From Amanita rubescens (lineage: Eukaryota; Basidiomycota; Agaricomycetes; Agaricales; Amanitaceae), in contig WION01000135.1 in NCBI GenBank assembly GCA_015039365.1, positions 1 through 64,000 of the forward strand: a DNA stretch of 64,000 nucleotides. Direction: 5' to 3'. The notes under the pieces are model-generated. The model was not told the origin of the DNA and searched no databases. It saw only the letters and a program-made list of their open reading frames with translations. Shown here in pieces: positions 11,229-21,784 of this stretch. Made by a program: the position numbers and the translations under genes. The first letter of the stretch is position 1; each line of letters starts with the position of its first letter.

Positions 11229-11851
11229 AAGCACGCACAAATAATCCTCGGCAATCTCGGCAGCCGAGAAAGATTGGGCGCGCTCTAAGTGTTGAGACGT
11301 CCATAACCCGCCGACGAAAGAAGACTCGAAGAACTGAAGAAATGGTGGACGAGGTTTCCTGCAGTATTTACGGTGGCAGTCGGGCCGGTCTTCTCGTCAT
11401 CCATTTGAAGAGCTGAACAAACAGTCACCGTTTCTACCAACAATTATCGAGGCTGTTGTGATATCATACAGGGATGAAGCTGATGCACTGGATTCGAAAT
11501 ATATAGGTACGAAGGGATTTTAGTACAGAATTCTGTAATCTCCATTAAGTATTTTCACACAGCGAGCCGTCTAATTGAGTGAAATCGCCCAGACCTAAAT
11601 ATATTTCGGGTTGACCTTCCTCGTATGTACGGACATACTAATAGTCATTCATCTCCACAGAGCCGAAACCTAATCATATCTTCGCAGGTAACGATCGCTC
11701 GAATACCAAGCCATCGCTGCAGGAACTGTACATCGGAACGTTAGATTCGGAGGAAGGAACAAAGCAAGAGATAACTGGTACTAACAGTTTTCTGTTGCTG
11801 AATTCTGCAGTAATCAAAAACGCTCAACCCCGTCGGACGTCTCATGTATGG
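11229..11851. repeat. duplicated flank between F-box copies B and C
   Basis: The proximal 300 bases are the copy B promoter. 11,540-11,790 matches 7,210-7,480 (the 3' flank of copy A), including CACACAGCGAG, GTGAAA.C, TATATTTCGG.TTGAC and GAACTGTACATC. The tandem unit therefore runs roughly from 11,540 to 13,480. Confidence 0.7.
11500..11505 (-). promoter_or_regulatory. TATA box of F-box copy B
   Basis: TATATA on the minus strand, about 270 bases before the ATG, in the upstream block shared with copies A and C (GATGAAGCTGATGCACTG on the + strand beside it). The distance to the ATG is longer than usual, so a leader intron is possible. Confidence 0.5.
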
Positions 11852-13195
11852 TCACCAATCCAGAATATGGATCTCATCGTAATAGTAAGGGATGTCGGGC
11901 ATGTATTGAACCGTAAATTCAACACCGTGGTCTGCGCACTGTTGCCTCAAAGTTTGCACAGCCGGTCGTTTATTGTATTGAACAAGTCCCCCTTTGAACG
12001 ACGTAATGATCATAAGCTTCTGTAGTTTTTCGACGGGAGCAACACCGGAGCTGGCCTCGACCCTTTCGGTGCGCGATGCGACAAGAATGGCAAGTTCGAT
12101 GATCTCCGCAAACGAGAAGCCAGAGTCGATCACCATTAACGACCGCAGATGGCAAGCTAGTGGTGCATTACTGTGATAAAATGCAAGTTGGTTGAAAGAC
12201 TTCACCACATCCTTAATGTCCAGATTCAGATCAAGGAGGTCAGGTGTGCACCGTAAGACATCTGTCAGGAAGTCGGCACCGTATCTGACTACGCCTAGGC
12301 GTTTAAGTTGACATGAGGATCTGGTAAGGAAGAGTATGACATTATTCGGCGACCTGTTCCGCTCTTCGAATTCATAGATACCTCGGATATAAAGCTCCTC
12401 CAAGGACGGTGTCTGAATGAACGGAAGTAGGTCGACGCCGATGATATCCAGTGCTTTGAGGTTAGGGAAGGTGATTACGCTGGATATTCCATCTAGATAC
12501 AACTCGTCATCTAACACGTCATAGATAGCCAGCTTTTCCAAACGTTTGGCTTGTCCTAGAACCGAAAGTAACTGGTAATCGTATTCATCGCAAGCAAGTT
12601 TGAGTACACTGAGGGACGCCCAGTTTACTCGCCAGTCTTCGAATGGTGCCAGCTCGAGACATGTAAGGTGCGGCGCGTCTTCAAAGAGATCATGTATGTG
12701 CTGCGTGTTTGCGCTGACGAGCTGTGCAGAACTTAGCAGGGGCATATGGTGTTTAGCCTGATAGAGAATGGGCAGAAGAAACGATCCGACTTGGATATTG
12801 ATCTCCCGCCAGCGGATCGATTCTGCCACGAGCAATTCGAACAGACGGATGACCCACCCGTCTTCTTCCGACAGATAGTATTGTTGAATTTTGAACTGAA
12901 AAGAGAACGGCCGTCCTCTTGTGTGATCTAGAAAGTAACGTAACGCCAATAGCATGACATCGTAATGATGGTGCACGAGCTCAGGATTGCGATGCTTCTC
13001 CCTGACGTTCAGATCAATGTCGAGTCTGTTCCAAAAATTAGAAGTCATTGAGTGAAAAATTGACCTCCAGGATGCACATATTTGTCCGAGATGCCATGGA
13101 AAGTCGTTGAGATTGTGAAGGCGCATGGGTGCAGAAATATAGCCATAAATGTCGCGAACAATCTCAGGAGGAAGAATACGTGTGATGGAGTGCAT
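11852..13195 (-). CDS. F-box domain protein, copy C
   Basis: Single-exon gene, 447 residues from ATG 13,195-13,193; the frame is open a further 13 codons upstream to a TTG, without an ATG. The F-box is at residues 1-55: MHSITRILPPEIVRDIYGYI and LGQICASWRSIFHSMTSNFWNRLDIDL. Leucine-rich repeats follow (LVSANTQHIHDLFEDAPHLTCLELAPF, LSSAQLVSAN, FPNLKALDIIGVDLLPFIQTPSLEELYIRG). The equivalent of copy B's first 22 codons is out of frame here (ATGAACGACAAT... runs into TAA), so the two copies start at different methionines. Probable SCF substrate receptor of unknown target. Confidence 0.85.
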   Translation of the reverse strand: MHSITRILPPEIVRDIYGYISAPMRLHNLNDFPWHLGQICASWRSIFHSMTSNFWNRLDIDLNVREKHRNPELVHHHYDVMLLALRYFLDHTRGRPFSFQFKIQQYYLSEEDGWVIRLFELLVAESIRWREINIQVGSFLLPILYQAKHHMPLLSSAQLVSANTQHIHDLFEDAPHLTCLELAPFEDWRVNWASLSVLKLACDEYDYQLLSVLGQAKRLEKLAIYDVLDDELYLDGISSVITFPNLKALDIIGVDLLPFIQTPSLEELYIRGIYEFEERNRSPNNVILFLTRSSCQLKRLGVVRYGADFLTDVLRCTPDLLDLNLDIKDVVKSFNQLAFYHSNAPLACHLRSLMVIDSGFSFAEIIELAILVASRTERVEASSGVAPVEKLQKLMIITSFKGGLVQYNKRPAVQTLRQQCADHGVEFTVQYMPDIPYYYDEIHILDW

Positions 13196-13469
13196 CTCTC
13201 TGTGGTGGAGCGTGTTAGACTGTGTGAGCGCCAATATTGTCGTTCATAAATACGGACAAATAATCACCAGCGATCTCGGGCGCTGCCAAGCCAGATTGGG
13301 CGCACTCTACAGTACCGAAGCTTTCTTGCATCTTCAAAAAATTTTGGTGTTGAGACGCCCACGAAGAGCTGAAGAAATGGTGACCGTTTCCAGCAATACT
13401 GTGGCGGTGAGTTGTGATGGCATCCAGGGGCGAAACAATCAGCTGATGCGCTGGAAGGAGATCCGGGGA

Positions 13470-13475
13470 TATATA
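13470..13475 (-). promoter_or_regulatory. TATA box of F-box copy C
   Basis: TATATA in CTTATATATCCCCGG on the minus strand, about 275 bases before the called ATG, in the same conserved upstream block as in copies A and B. Confidence 0.5.
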
Positions 13476-13576
13476 AGTAATGCTTCCTCGTTTTGATGGG
13501 CTCTGCAGAGCTTGACGCCCTCGCTTCATTATCCTTCCAGTAATACGCGGCGCGTAGATTTGCAGCTGAGCTGCCA

Positions 13577-16500
13577 ATGGCCAAACATACTTCTCAGTCT
13601 TCGCTCTCTTCTCTTACACCAACGCTCACAGAAGGCGATGAGAGGACTGGTTATGGTATTCCCAAGATACTGGGACCGAACGGGAGTGATATTTCGCTGG
13701 ATCTTGGTAACCGTGGTACGCGAAGTTTATCCAATGTGTACTTGAAAAGATGTTTATTCGGTTGCGTTGACAGAATACCAGCGCGAGAATATTGCGGGCA
13801 ATTTGTGAGTGTGCAAGTTTGTAGGAAAGATAGCTGTGCTCAACTTGTTGAAGCTTGGCAATTCCTGATTCTGATCAGCCATACCGCTCTCCTCTCCCGG
13901 GGGCAACGTTTGCGACGCCACGGCTTCACCGCCAGCCCTCGAGTGATGGCGCTTCACTTGTACACGTGGAGTCCAGCTCTAGCTGGGACCGCCGCCAGAA
14001 AATCAGCCGAGGCGTAACGCGCAAGGTCAAACTTACAAAGGGCAACTTCATCGCGGAGTACCCCGTCCCTACAGCCATTCAGAATGCAGTCGAGAAACAA
14101 TACTTGTCAAAGTCGTCGACCGAGTTTTCGTGAGTGATCAAACCAATTCTTATAGCCTTCCATCTGACGCGGATATCAGCCATATGAGATACACCGCTGC
14201 CACATGCGACCCTGATGACTTCACAGAAGCCAACGGCTGGTCCCTGCGAACCAAAATGTACAACAGAGAAACGGAAATCCTGATCGCCGTTACGTCCTAC
14301 AATGAAGACAAGACCTTGTATGCGCGAACCCTTCATGGCCTCATGCTCAACATCCGTGATATGTGCAAGACCAAGTCATCAAAATTCTGGAGGTCGGACG
14401 CCGAAGAAGGTACACCTGGATGGAAGAAGATTACAGTTGCGTTAGTCGCGGATGGTCTTGAGCCAATGGATAAGAGCGTCCTCGACGTTCTTGCAACCGT
14501 GGGCGTCTATCAAGACGGCGTGATGAAGAAGCAAGTTGATGGGAAAGATACTGTCGCGCATATATTCGAGGTTTGCTTTTCACTCTTGACGATGGCATAG
14601 TTATCTCATTTGGTAATTCTCCAGTACACCACTCAACTATCGGTTGATGCGAAACCTCAACTCGTTCTTCCCCAAGAAAACGACCCATCGAACCTCGTAC
14701 CTGTCCAAATCATTCTCGTTATCAAAGCCAAGAATCAAAAGAAGATTAACTCTCACCGCTGGGTCTTCAATGCCATTGGCAGAATGCTTGAAGTTGGTGA
14801 TATTCGGTTTTATGTTGTTCCACGTCTTGAACGCTCTTCTAGCCCGAAATTTGTGTTTTGGTTGACTCCGGTACGAGACCTGGTTACAAGTCCATCTATC
14901 ACCTTTGGGAGGCATTTTACAACAACAAGAACCTCGGTGGCTGCTGCGGTGAGTCTTTTCAAGTTCACTATCTTAACTAGTATTAATGAATCTATCAAAG
15001 GCGAAATTTGCGCTATGCTCGACGGTGGGAAGAAGTTGCTAAATCCCCTGGTTGCCGCTCAGAACTTCGAATACAAGATGTCGAACATCCTTGGTAAGCC
15101 TGCGTTTGCTGTGGTGGTACTGTCTCGCGTTTAATATTCCGTCGTAGACAAGCCTTTGGAAAGCGCTTTCGGTTATGTATCTGTCCTACCTGGAGCATTC
15201 AGCGCGTACCGCTACCGGTTCGTCAAATGTGATTGTTTTCAACTAATTGCACGACTGATGGTTTTCTAGGGCCATCCAAGGAAGGCCTCTCGAACAATAC
15301 TTCCATGGTGACCACTCACTGGCTGAGCGCCTCGGTGATAAGGGTATCAACGGCATGTCAATCTTTCACAAGAACATGTTCCTTGGTTCGTTGACGACAA
15401 TTTACTTTCTTCTCAATATCCTGACGATGTTCCTTAGCGGAGGACCGAATCTTGTGTTTCGAACTGGTAGCCAAAAAGGGTGACAAATGGACGCTGTCTT
15501 ATGTCAAATCCAGCAAAGCCGACACAGACGTTCCGGAAGAAGCAGCTGAACTGATCGGACAACGGCGTCGCTGGCTGAACGGTTCATTCGCGGCGTCTAT
15601 ATATGCCTTGGTTCACTTTTGGCGATTGTATCAGTCAGGGCACAATCCTTTCAGACTTTTCATGTTCCATATCCAGGCCTTGGTAAGGATTCATTCGATA
15701 TGTCGTTTCAATTTGCTCATTCGGCCATAGTTCAACGCTATCTCTCTGTTTTTCACTTGGTTCTCTTTGGCAAACCTCTGGTTAACCTTTACCATTATTA
15801 TCAACCTCATCCCCTCCCAAGGCCTTGTGACGGGCACAGGAGTTGTAGTGGTACGTCGCTCACAGCCTGGGTAGTCGCCATACATACTAACTTCGCTCTT
15901 GAAGCTTCACTGGGTCAATTCTGGGTTGATGTGGTTGTACCTCGTTTTCTTGGTGATGCAAGTGAGTTGCACAAGCTCCCATTTACAATAGTAGCTCATC
16001 TTTCAATCTAGTTTGTGTTGGCTCTCGGTAACAGGCCTAAAAGTGAAAGAACGGCATACTCTTTGACAATTTGGTACGTTGGGCGACCAGCTAGTGGTAT
16101 ACATTGTTGACATCGCTTGTCTTAGGGTTTTTGCCATTCTTTCCGCCTACCTCATTGCTTGCTCGTTCTGGTTGACTGGTATTACATTTTCGGTATGTAT
16201 TGCATATGTTACATGTTGTCTGATCTGATGGTCTTTACGGTACCGCAGGGAATACATAAGATACTCCAAACCGAACATACCTTCCTTCAAGCCGTGGCCG
16301 CAATCCTTGAGCCACCAATTGGACCCCTCTTGGCCGCTATGCTTTCGACTTTTGGTTGGTATCATGTCTGATCTTGATCATTCTGATGCTGATTCGTAAT
16401 TGCAGGCATCTACTTGATTGCTTCACTCCTTTACGTACGCGCCTTCCTCTTCTTCATCCCTGCAAAGTCTGACAATACGCCCAGTTTGATCCTTGGCACA

Positions 16501-17176
16501 TGTTTACGTCATTCCCACAATACCTTCTGCTTGCTCCCAGTTTCATCAATGTCCTCAACGTCTATGCCTTTTGCAACTTGCATGATGTGCGTCGATATCT
16601 GTGTTGTAATCCATTCGTTGAATTGACATCATACAGGTCTCGTGGGGAACGAAGGGTAGCGATAAAGCAGAAGTCCTACTACCATCCATCCAATCCGAGA
16701 AGGCCCCTGGTGCGGACGTTCCCGTTGTTGAAGATACCACCAAGATCCAGGAGGACGTCGATGCTGCGTTCCACGATACTGTCAAACGTGCATTGACGAA
16801 GCGTCCTGCTGATGCAGCTGCGCCTTCCAAACGGACAACAGATGACGAAAACAAGGTCTTCCGTACGAGACTTGTTGGACTCTGGATGCTCACCAACGCA
16901 GCTCTCGTCGTGGCCGTCCAGAACATCAATGGATGGCTGAACCTTGACGATCCGAATCTTACCGTGGCGGCAGTTAATCAATTCGAGCTTCAACAGAGGA
17001 GCCTGACGGGCTTTTACTTTGAGGTCATTCTGTATGCAACGTTTGGTCTGACTTTGGTCAAGTTCATCGGGGTAAGAGTTTATCGTTTTCTGGTGTTACC
17101 GTTGGTACTGACGTTTCTTCAGTCTTTTGTCTACTGGGTTAGTTACAATGTGTCTCGTCCGTTTAACAAGAGTTGA
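13577..17176 (+). CDS. chitin synthase (division 1, class I-III type)
   Basis: Plasma-membrane glycosyltransferase that polymerises UDP-GlcNAc into chitin. Eighteen exons in phase, 2,655 nt, 884 residues: 13577-13735, 13879-14129, 14156-14570, 14625-14792, 14843-14948, 15001-15093, 15148-15217, 15270-15385, 15438-15682, 15731-15850, 15905-15961, 16012-16073, 16126-16192, 16249-16354, 16406-16434, 16485-16586, 16637-17071, 17123-17176. Landmarks: [44 protein letters not shown]-type acceptor segment [21 protein letters not shown], and the catalytic QRRRWLNG, followed by several membrane spans ([59 protein letters not shown]). The exon 1-2 join is the least certain; exon 4 uses a poor GTTGGT donor. 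The last intron is 51 nt with no stop, so its retention would stay in frame. Confidence 0.92.
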
Positions 17177-17224
17177 GCTATATAAACATCAATCATTATT
17201 GTTTTACTTGAACGAATTTGAGCG

Positions 17225-17385
17225 GGCCTCGGACATGTTGACAGAGTTCCTACGTTACACGTGTGTTGATGTGCACTTCTGCACGACTCGTCGCGCTCCT
17301 TGCTCCTCCACAGCAACAGTGATCCCGACCTACTGGTTCAGCACATTCCCGCGCTCTCTTGCAGAATCGAGCAGCTTCAATCGCC
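17225..17385. repeat. dispersed repeat, copy 1
   Basis: Shares ordered blocks with 24,505-24,650: GACATGTTGA, TACGTTACAC, CGTACTCC/CGCTCC-TTGCTCC, CCACAGC, TTCCCGCGC and GCTCTCTTG. Similarity is by eye with small gaps; function unknown. Confidence 0.5.
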
Positions 17386-17559
17386 TGCTACTTAGTAATT
17401 CCTTATGATGTGGAGCGCACATTTGTAGTTTTATAACTTTGCAAGTTTATACGGAATATGAAACGCATGTACATTCCCCTCGGTGGATAACAGTACGGTT
17501 TCTAGCAAATGACTATGGCCCTCACAGTTGGCATACCGCGCTCCCATTTTCATCCGCTC

Positions 17560-17665
17560 TAGACTGCCACAGGTACATTTCTCTTTTGCCTGCAGGAGCC
17601 TTGACAAGAACAGCACGTGCATCGCGGCGGCTACGCGTACTTTTGGTGCGTCAACTGCAATCCTG
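17560..17665 (-). pseudogene. fragment of the PUF6 5' exon
   Basis: Matches the N-terminal exon of the PUF6 gene at about 38,450-38,605 on the + strand reading: CACAGGTACATTTCT, then TTTTGC(C)TGCAGG, TCTTGACA.GAACAGC, CGCG.CTAC.CGTACTTTT and TCTGCGCC-like sequence. About 60 bases of the source (the KKKR/TQKK coding stretch) are missing. It is a partial, diverged copy without an open frame; how it moved 21 kb is unknown. Confidence 0.6.
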
Positions 17666-18024
17666 CTGTTTGATAAGAAAGACTTGCACGAGGGAATCAC
17701 TCACAGAACCCGGACTGCTGTGAGGAATTACGTTCCAATTCGAAGACCTTGTTACAGAATGGACACGAGGACCTCTGAATTTCGCGGGTCACGCATGGGT
17801 CGGGTATGGGTATGCATACTCCCGGTCTTTAGTCGACGTTGAACGTTTTACATGAATAGTTAAGAGAACTACGGATACCCAACAGTATATCCTATGTAGT
17901 CTCCTTTCTCTCTTTTTTGGCCACGTCTGATACTGGCGAGTTTCAACCAAACAATTCGAAGATCATTGGTCTACCTCTTCACATTACTGACAAAGGGGTT
18001 GAAATGCTAGGCAATAAAACGGCT

Positions 18025-19470
18025 CTAATATACTTTGCTATCTGCCGCGTCAATACTGAGTCCATAAGTCCACCATGAGTCCTCTACCATTTCCGACGCT
18101 TCCCAATATGTCAAATACACACCAAGTTCTTCCAGCTGCTCCCACTCATCCGCCTCCCACACCGGAACATATTCATCGCATTCCAACTCATTTGCCCCGC
18201 TCGCTCGAAACGCCTCCACCACCGCAGACGCATGCAATGGAAAGTCGCAGTACAACAAAACAAGCCTCTTGAGCGGTAGACTCGGTTCACGCGCAAACTT
18301 CTCCAGTAACTCGTCATCGAAACCACTCCGACACGCGACATCAATTATTCCATGCAATGCGATGCACTCCAGCATTGGAAACGGCGGCCCCCTCTCATCC
18401 TCTCCAAACATAATCCAATCCCACACATTTCGTGATAAATACACTGACGTGACTGCAAATCGGCGTACGCTCCGACACCGAGATGCAAAAAGTCTCAATG
18501 CCTTGCGCGCTGTTGTATCCTCAGTTTCCCATTCATAATCAATCCGTTCGCCTTCTTCGTATTCTGGCTCACGCGAGCCATCTAAATGCAAATCTTCGAC
18601 CATGGGCGCTGTGATGCATCCAATCAAATCGCACGCAGTCCCAGGAACCGATACTGCCAGATGCCTCAGCCTCGGCAATCGAATATCCAACGAAATCTGC
18701 GATCCTGGTCGTCCCTTGACCACGCCCGAAGCCGCAGGTGGTGTCACATCATACAAGTTCGGAGTCAGCCAAAAGTGGTGCTTCATCCATAACGATTCCA
18801 GCTGGGGCGTACAATTGAGAAGCGCCGCGATAAGTGCAGGAAAAGCAATTTCGTCCTCTCGTGATCCGTCGAGGACGAGCGTACTCAGGTTGGAAAAGGA
18901 CGCAGAGAGGGGTAATATCGGCACGCAGTCGTAAAAGCTGTTCATATGTAGCTTTTGCAAATTGGGAAATTTGTTAGTAGCATCTGCGAGTACCATATCC
19001 AGTCGTGGCCATTTGGGTTTCAACATGTAATTCGACTCGCTCTCTGACAAGATAGAAAGCACCTCGAGCGCTTGGAACACCCCCACGTTCGGAAAGATAT
19101 CATAGACAACACCACCTGCCAAGAAGACTGTATGCGCGGTGAGGGCAAATTCGCGAATTTGAGCATTGTACTCTGCCAATAGTGTGCACAGTGCTAAAAC
19201 TTCCTTCGTGTGCTCTGTAACGAGTCCTATGCACACAGTAAGCATCGCGCCCTTGGTACGCAAGATCCGGGCTCGAAGGAAATCGGGTCCGTCAATGGTA
19301 AATTGGCGAGGACGGAGAATCACAGTTGTCCAAAGCGATGGGATAGACTGCGTGACTGCAGCAAATGTTTTGCAAGTTTCTGAAATGGCCGGATTGTCGC
19401 ATTGACATACGATTTCGGTCAGGACCTCAGTGGGCAGGTCGAAGATGATGTTCATGGTTTGTTTGAGCAT
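18025..19470 (-). CDS. F-box domain protein
   Basis: Single-exon gene of 481 residues, unrelated in sequence to the array at 7-13 kb beyond the domain. The F-box lies at residues 8-55: IIFDLPTEVLTEIVCQCD, AISETCKTFAAVTQSIPSLWTTVIL. The remainder is a leucine-rich arrangement typical of agaricomycete F-box proteins (FPNLQKLHMNSF, LPRLRHLAVSVPG, APMVEDLHLDGSREPEYEEGE). No introns and no frame disruption. A second in-frame Met (MNIIFDLP, residue 6) may be the true start. Likely SCF substrate receptor; target unknown. Confidence 0.85.
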   Translation of the reverse strand: MLKQTMNIIFDLPTEVLTEIVCQCDNPAISETCKTFAAVTQSIPSLWTTVILRPRQFTIDGPDFLRARILRTKGAMLTVCIGLVTEHTKEVLALCTLLAEYNAQIREFALTAHTVFLAGGVVYDIFPNVGVFQALEVLSILSESESNYMLKPKWPRLDMVLADATNKFPNLQKLHMNSFYDCVPILPLSASFSNLSTLVLDGSREDEIAFPALIAALLNCTPQLESLWMKHHFWLTPNLYDVTPPAASGVVKGRPGSQISLDIRLPRLRHLAVSVPGTACDLIGCITAPMVEDLHLDGSREPEYEEGERIDYEWETEDTTARKALRLFASRCRSVRRFAVTSVYLSRNVWDWIMFGEDERGPPFPMLECIALHGIIDVACRSGFDDELLEKFAREPSLPLKRLVLLYCDFPLHASAVVEAFRASGANELECDEYVPVWEADEWEQLEELGVYLTYWEASEMVEDSWWTYGLSIDAADSKVY

Positions 19471-19653
19471 ACGTCACAGGAGCTTGCCCCTTTCCCACCA
19501 TCAATGTCTATCTAGTCTCTTTCGATTTCCCGGGCTTTGGCAGGGTGGGTCCACTTACGGCGTTCGGCCGGCGATTTCGATCATCTTGGCATTATGTAAG
19601 GCATCACGTGTGGCTCGTTTTGGTAGTGTTACTATTATTGGACACTTTCTGTC

Positions 19654-20280
19654 ATGAGCTCGACCCATACGGCCTCATGGTCGTGGACAACGCTTGAAGG
19701 CCGTACCGTTGCGCGCGAAATCATCGAGAAATGTATACCACAGTGGCAGTCTGGCCCTCGACCATTTCAGCTTGACTGCTGGGTCCAGACTCTCGCGAGA
19801 AAGCCCGTCGTGCTGGTTGCCTCGACTGGAGGCGGAAAAACTGCGGCTTTCTTTGGGCCTATCCTTATCATGCAAGATCTCATTCGCAATCCACGTCCTT
19901 ACATCCCTCAACCTCCCCTAAACCCTATTGCCCTTGTTGTCACACCTCTAATTGAGCTCGGAAACAACCATGTGCGTTCAAATCATATCTTCTGTGAATA
20001 TTGGCTGAATTTCTATGTAAGGCCCGTGAAATGCAAGAATTCGGCCTCTCATCTGTCTCTTTGAGCGCAAAGACTCTGGCCGATGCATCAAATGAAGGCC
20101 GAGACCTTTACAACGAAATTCGACATGGTCAATGGTCTATTATCTTTGTCTCGGCGGAACGCCTCATTTCCCGCGAGTTTGATCATCTTATACGCGATGT
20201 GCAGTTTAGGGAGAGTCTCGTATTGTTGGGCATCGACGAGGCGCATGTTCTTGTGCCTTGGGGACGTGATTTCAGCGAGT
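19654..20280 (+). pseudogene. RecQ-like DNA helicase, N-terminal part only
   Basis: ATG at 19,654; exon 1 to about 19,971 and exon 2 from about 20,023 (GTGCGT...GTAAG join). Residues follow superfamily 2 helicase motifs: Q-region PRPFQLDCWVQTLARK, motif I ASTGGGKTAAFFG, motif Ia VVTPLIELGNNH, then SIIFVSAERLIS and motif II GIDEAHVLVPWG. The frame then runs into sequence antisense to the neighbouring DUF6589-like gene, so everything after motif II (motifs III-VI, zinc-binding region) is missing. Not a working helicase. The family is a lineage expanded in agaricomycetes; here it is judged part of a mobile element because the same gene pair recurs at 51-54 kb. Confidence 0.75.
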
Positions 20281-21534
20281 CCCGGAACAAAGCGAATGAG
20301 AGCCTGAAGAAACTGAATCATTCCGGCACGCTCGAGATGCTCCCAGTCAATGTCTTCAAGTATCATATCAACAGAAATTGTCTTCCGCTCCTGAAGTGCT
20401 TGACGACGAGTAAGCTCAGCAAGGTTAAAAGCCTCTGGTGAGATATCTTCCATTTCGACAGCTGTTCCTGCTAAACCTTTTGACATTTTGTTTTCTCGAC
20501 CAATCCGATGGTCTCGCTGCCGCAAATAAACTTGAATATTGTCGCTCACGACTATGAAATGGCGGCCTGAGCCAGCACGAGCAGCAACTTGAAGATCTTT
20601 CATTTTCTGATTTGCCATTGACCGAAGCGCCTCATAGACTGTTGAATAGGCAATGGACTGTCCCAAGCGGCTCTCAACCCGGAAAACCGAATGATGCGCC
20701 TTCACAGCAAACAACCAGACTCCTCTACACAGCGGGTAAAGGCTGGCACGGTTTGAACGGCTAAATGTCATTGACATCAATGCGCTCGTGCATACCTATC
20801 GCAAAAATGGTAAGTTTTGGCTTCATTGCAGGTAATGATGAATAACGTACAATAGATTGGGGCCGATAATGTTGAACACCACTTTGATGAGTATCTTCGG
20901 CGTCCGGGTGAGCAATATATGCGGATATCAAATGCCACATGATAGGTGCATGAGCCTTCGATGTATCTTGAAGTTTTTTCATGCTAAAGGCATCGATAGC
21001 GTCCCAGGTAGCCCGATAGTCCCAAGATCGACTACCCTCCTTTGCTTGAGCCCGAAGATGCAAGCCAGTATTCTTGTCAATCATTGCACTACTCTCATCT
21101 GCAACGAGCGCTGAAATGAGCTGGACAGCCCAGGTAACCATTGCTGGCTGAGAATGCTTGATTTCAGAAACCGGCTGGACAATCGAGAACAGTCCATTTG
21201 ATGGTATGGTGTCATCGTCTCGCCTATAACTTGTCTGCTGAGCATTTCGATAAATCAATTCCAGAATTTCGCCAAAATGAGTACTAGTAGTGCCATCGAG
21301 CATAGCTGTTAACATCCTCTGGTGCAAAATGCTTCGCTCGACTGGCAATGGCTGCCCATCTGATCCCACCTTCTGAAAGCGGAAGAGGACCAGCAGCAAA
21401 GTCGACAGAGTCCAACGAAAGCTCGATAATAGCTGAAGAATTTCTTCTAGCTTCTGCTTGTCACTTAATCGACGATTACCTGAGCTATTTGAAGCCTGAG
21501 ATGATGCAGACTGAGAGCAGTCATTGCGAGGCAT
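20281..21534 (-). pseudogene. DUF6589-like protein, C-terminally truncated
   Basis: ATG at 21,534; exon 1 runs to about 20,805 and exon 2 from about 20,695, joined over an intron with donor GTATGC and acceptor GTGAAG (LTIFAI-AHHSVFRVESRLG). About 380 residues remain before the frame enters the truncated helicase near 20,280. Recognisable blocks: LQLLSSFRWTLSTLLLVLF, RSWDYRATWDAIDAFSMKKL, APIMWHLISAYI, HHSVFRVESRLGQSIAYSTV, GRHFIVVSDNIQVYLRQRDH and DIDWEHLERAGMIQFLQALI. I recall this as the family named DUF6589 in agaricomycetes; its function is not known to me. Blocks GW.F/SW.Y, I..F....L and AP..W.L align with the + strand gene at 51,392. Confidence 0.7.
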
Positions 21535-21784
21535 TCTGGCAGTAGTGGGATGGAAAAATCAATGTATTTCTTTCGACGTGCATTCGACGCGTTCGACGCG
21601 TATATGTTTAATATAGAAGCATGCCCAAAAAAGGCAAATGACATCATGCACGTGATCCAAATCACCCCAACTTCCGGCCGGGCCCCACAAAGTGGACCCA
21701 CCCACCCAAGGGTCCCCAAATCGAAGCAGACCTTATACTAACAGATCGATTGTCATCTGTGTATTAGGTCAGCAACGGAGACTA

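Larger units (their letters stand above)
17177..18024. other. intergenic with repeat and gene fragment
   Basis: 848 bases between chitin synthase and an F-box gene. Holds a dispersed repeat (17,225-17,385, second copy near 24,505-24,650) and a fragment matching the start of the PUF6 gene (17,560-17,665). No intact gene. Confidence 0.6.
19543..21703. mobile_element. RecQ/DUF6589 element, truncated copy (site 1)
   Basis: A RecQ-like helicase start on the + strand and a DUF6589-like gene on the minus strand meet tail to tail near 20,280, each cut off there. Both outer ends carry inverted repeats: GGGTGGGTCCACTT at 19,543-19,556 and its reverse complement at 21,690-21,703, followed inward on both sides by CGGCCGG and a diverged stretch of about 60 bases. 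TTCGATTT lies just outside on both sides as well. I could not find a target-site duplication, so the exact ends are uncertain. The gene pair and its orientation are the same as in the better-preserved element at 51,169-53,889, although the terminal repeats differ. Confidence 0.6.
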
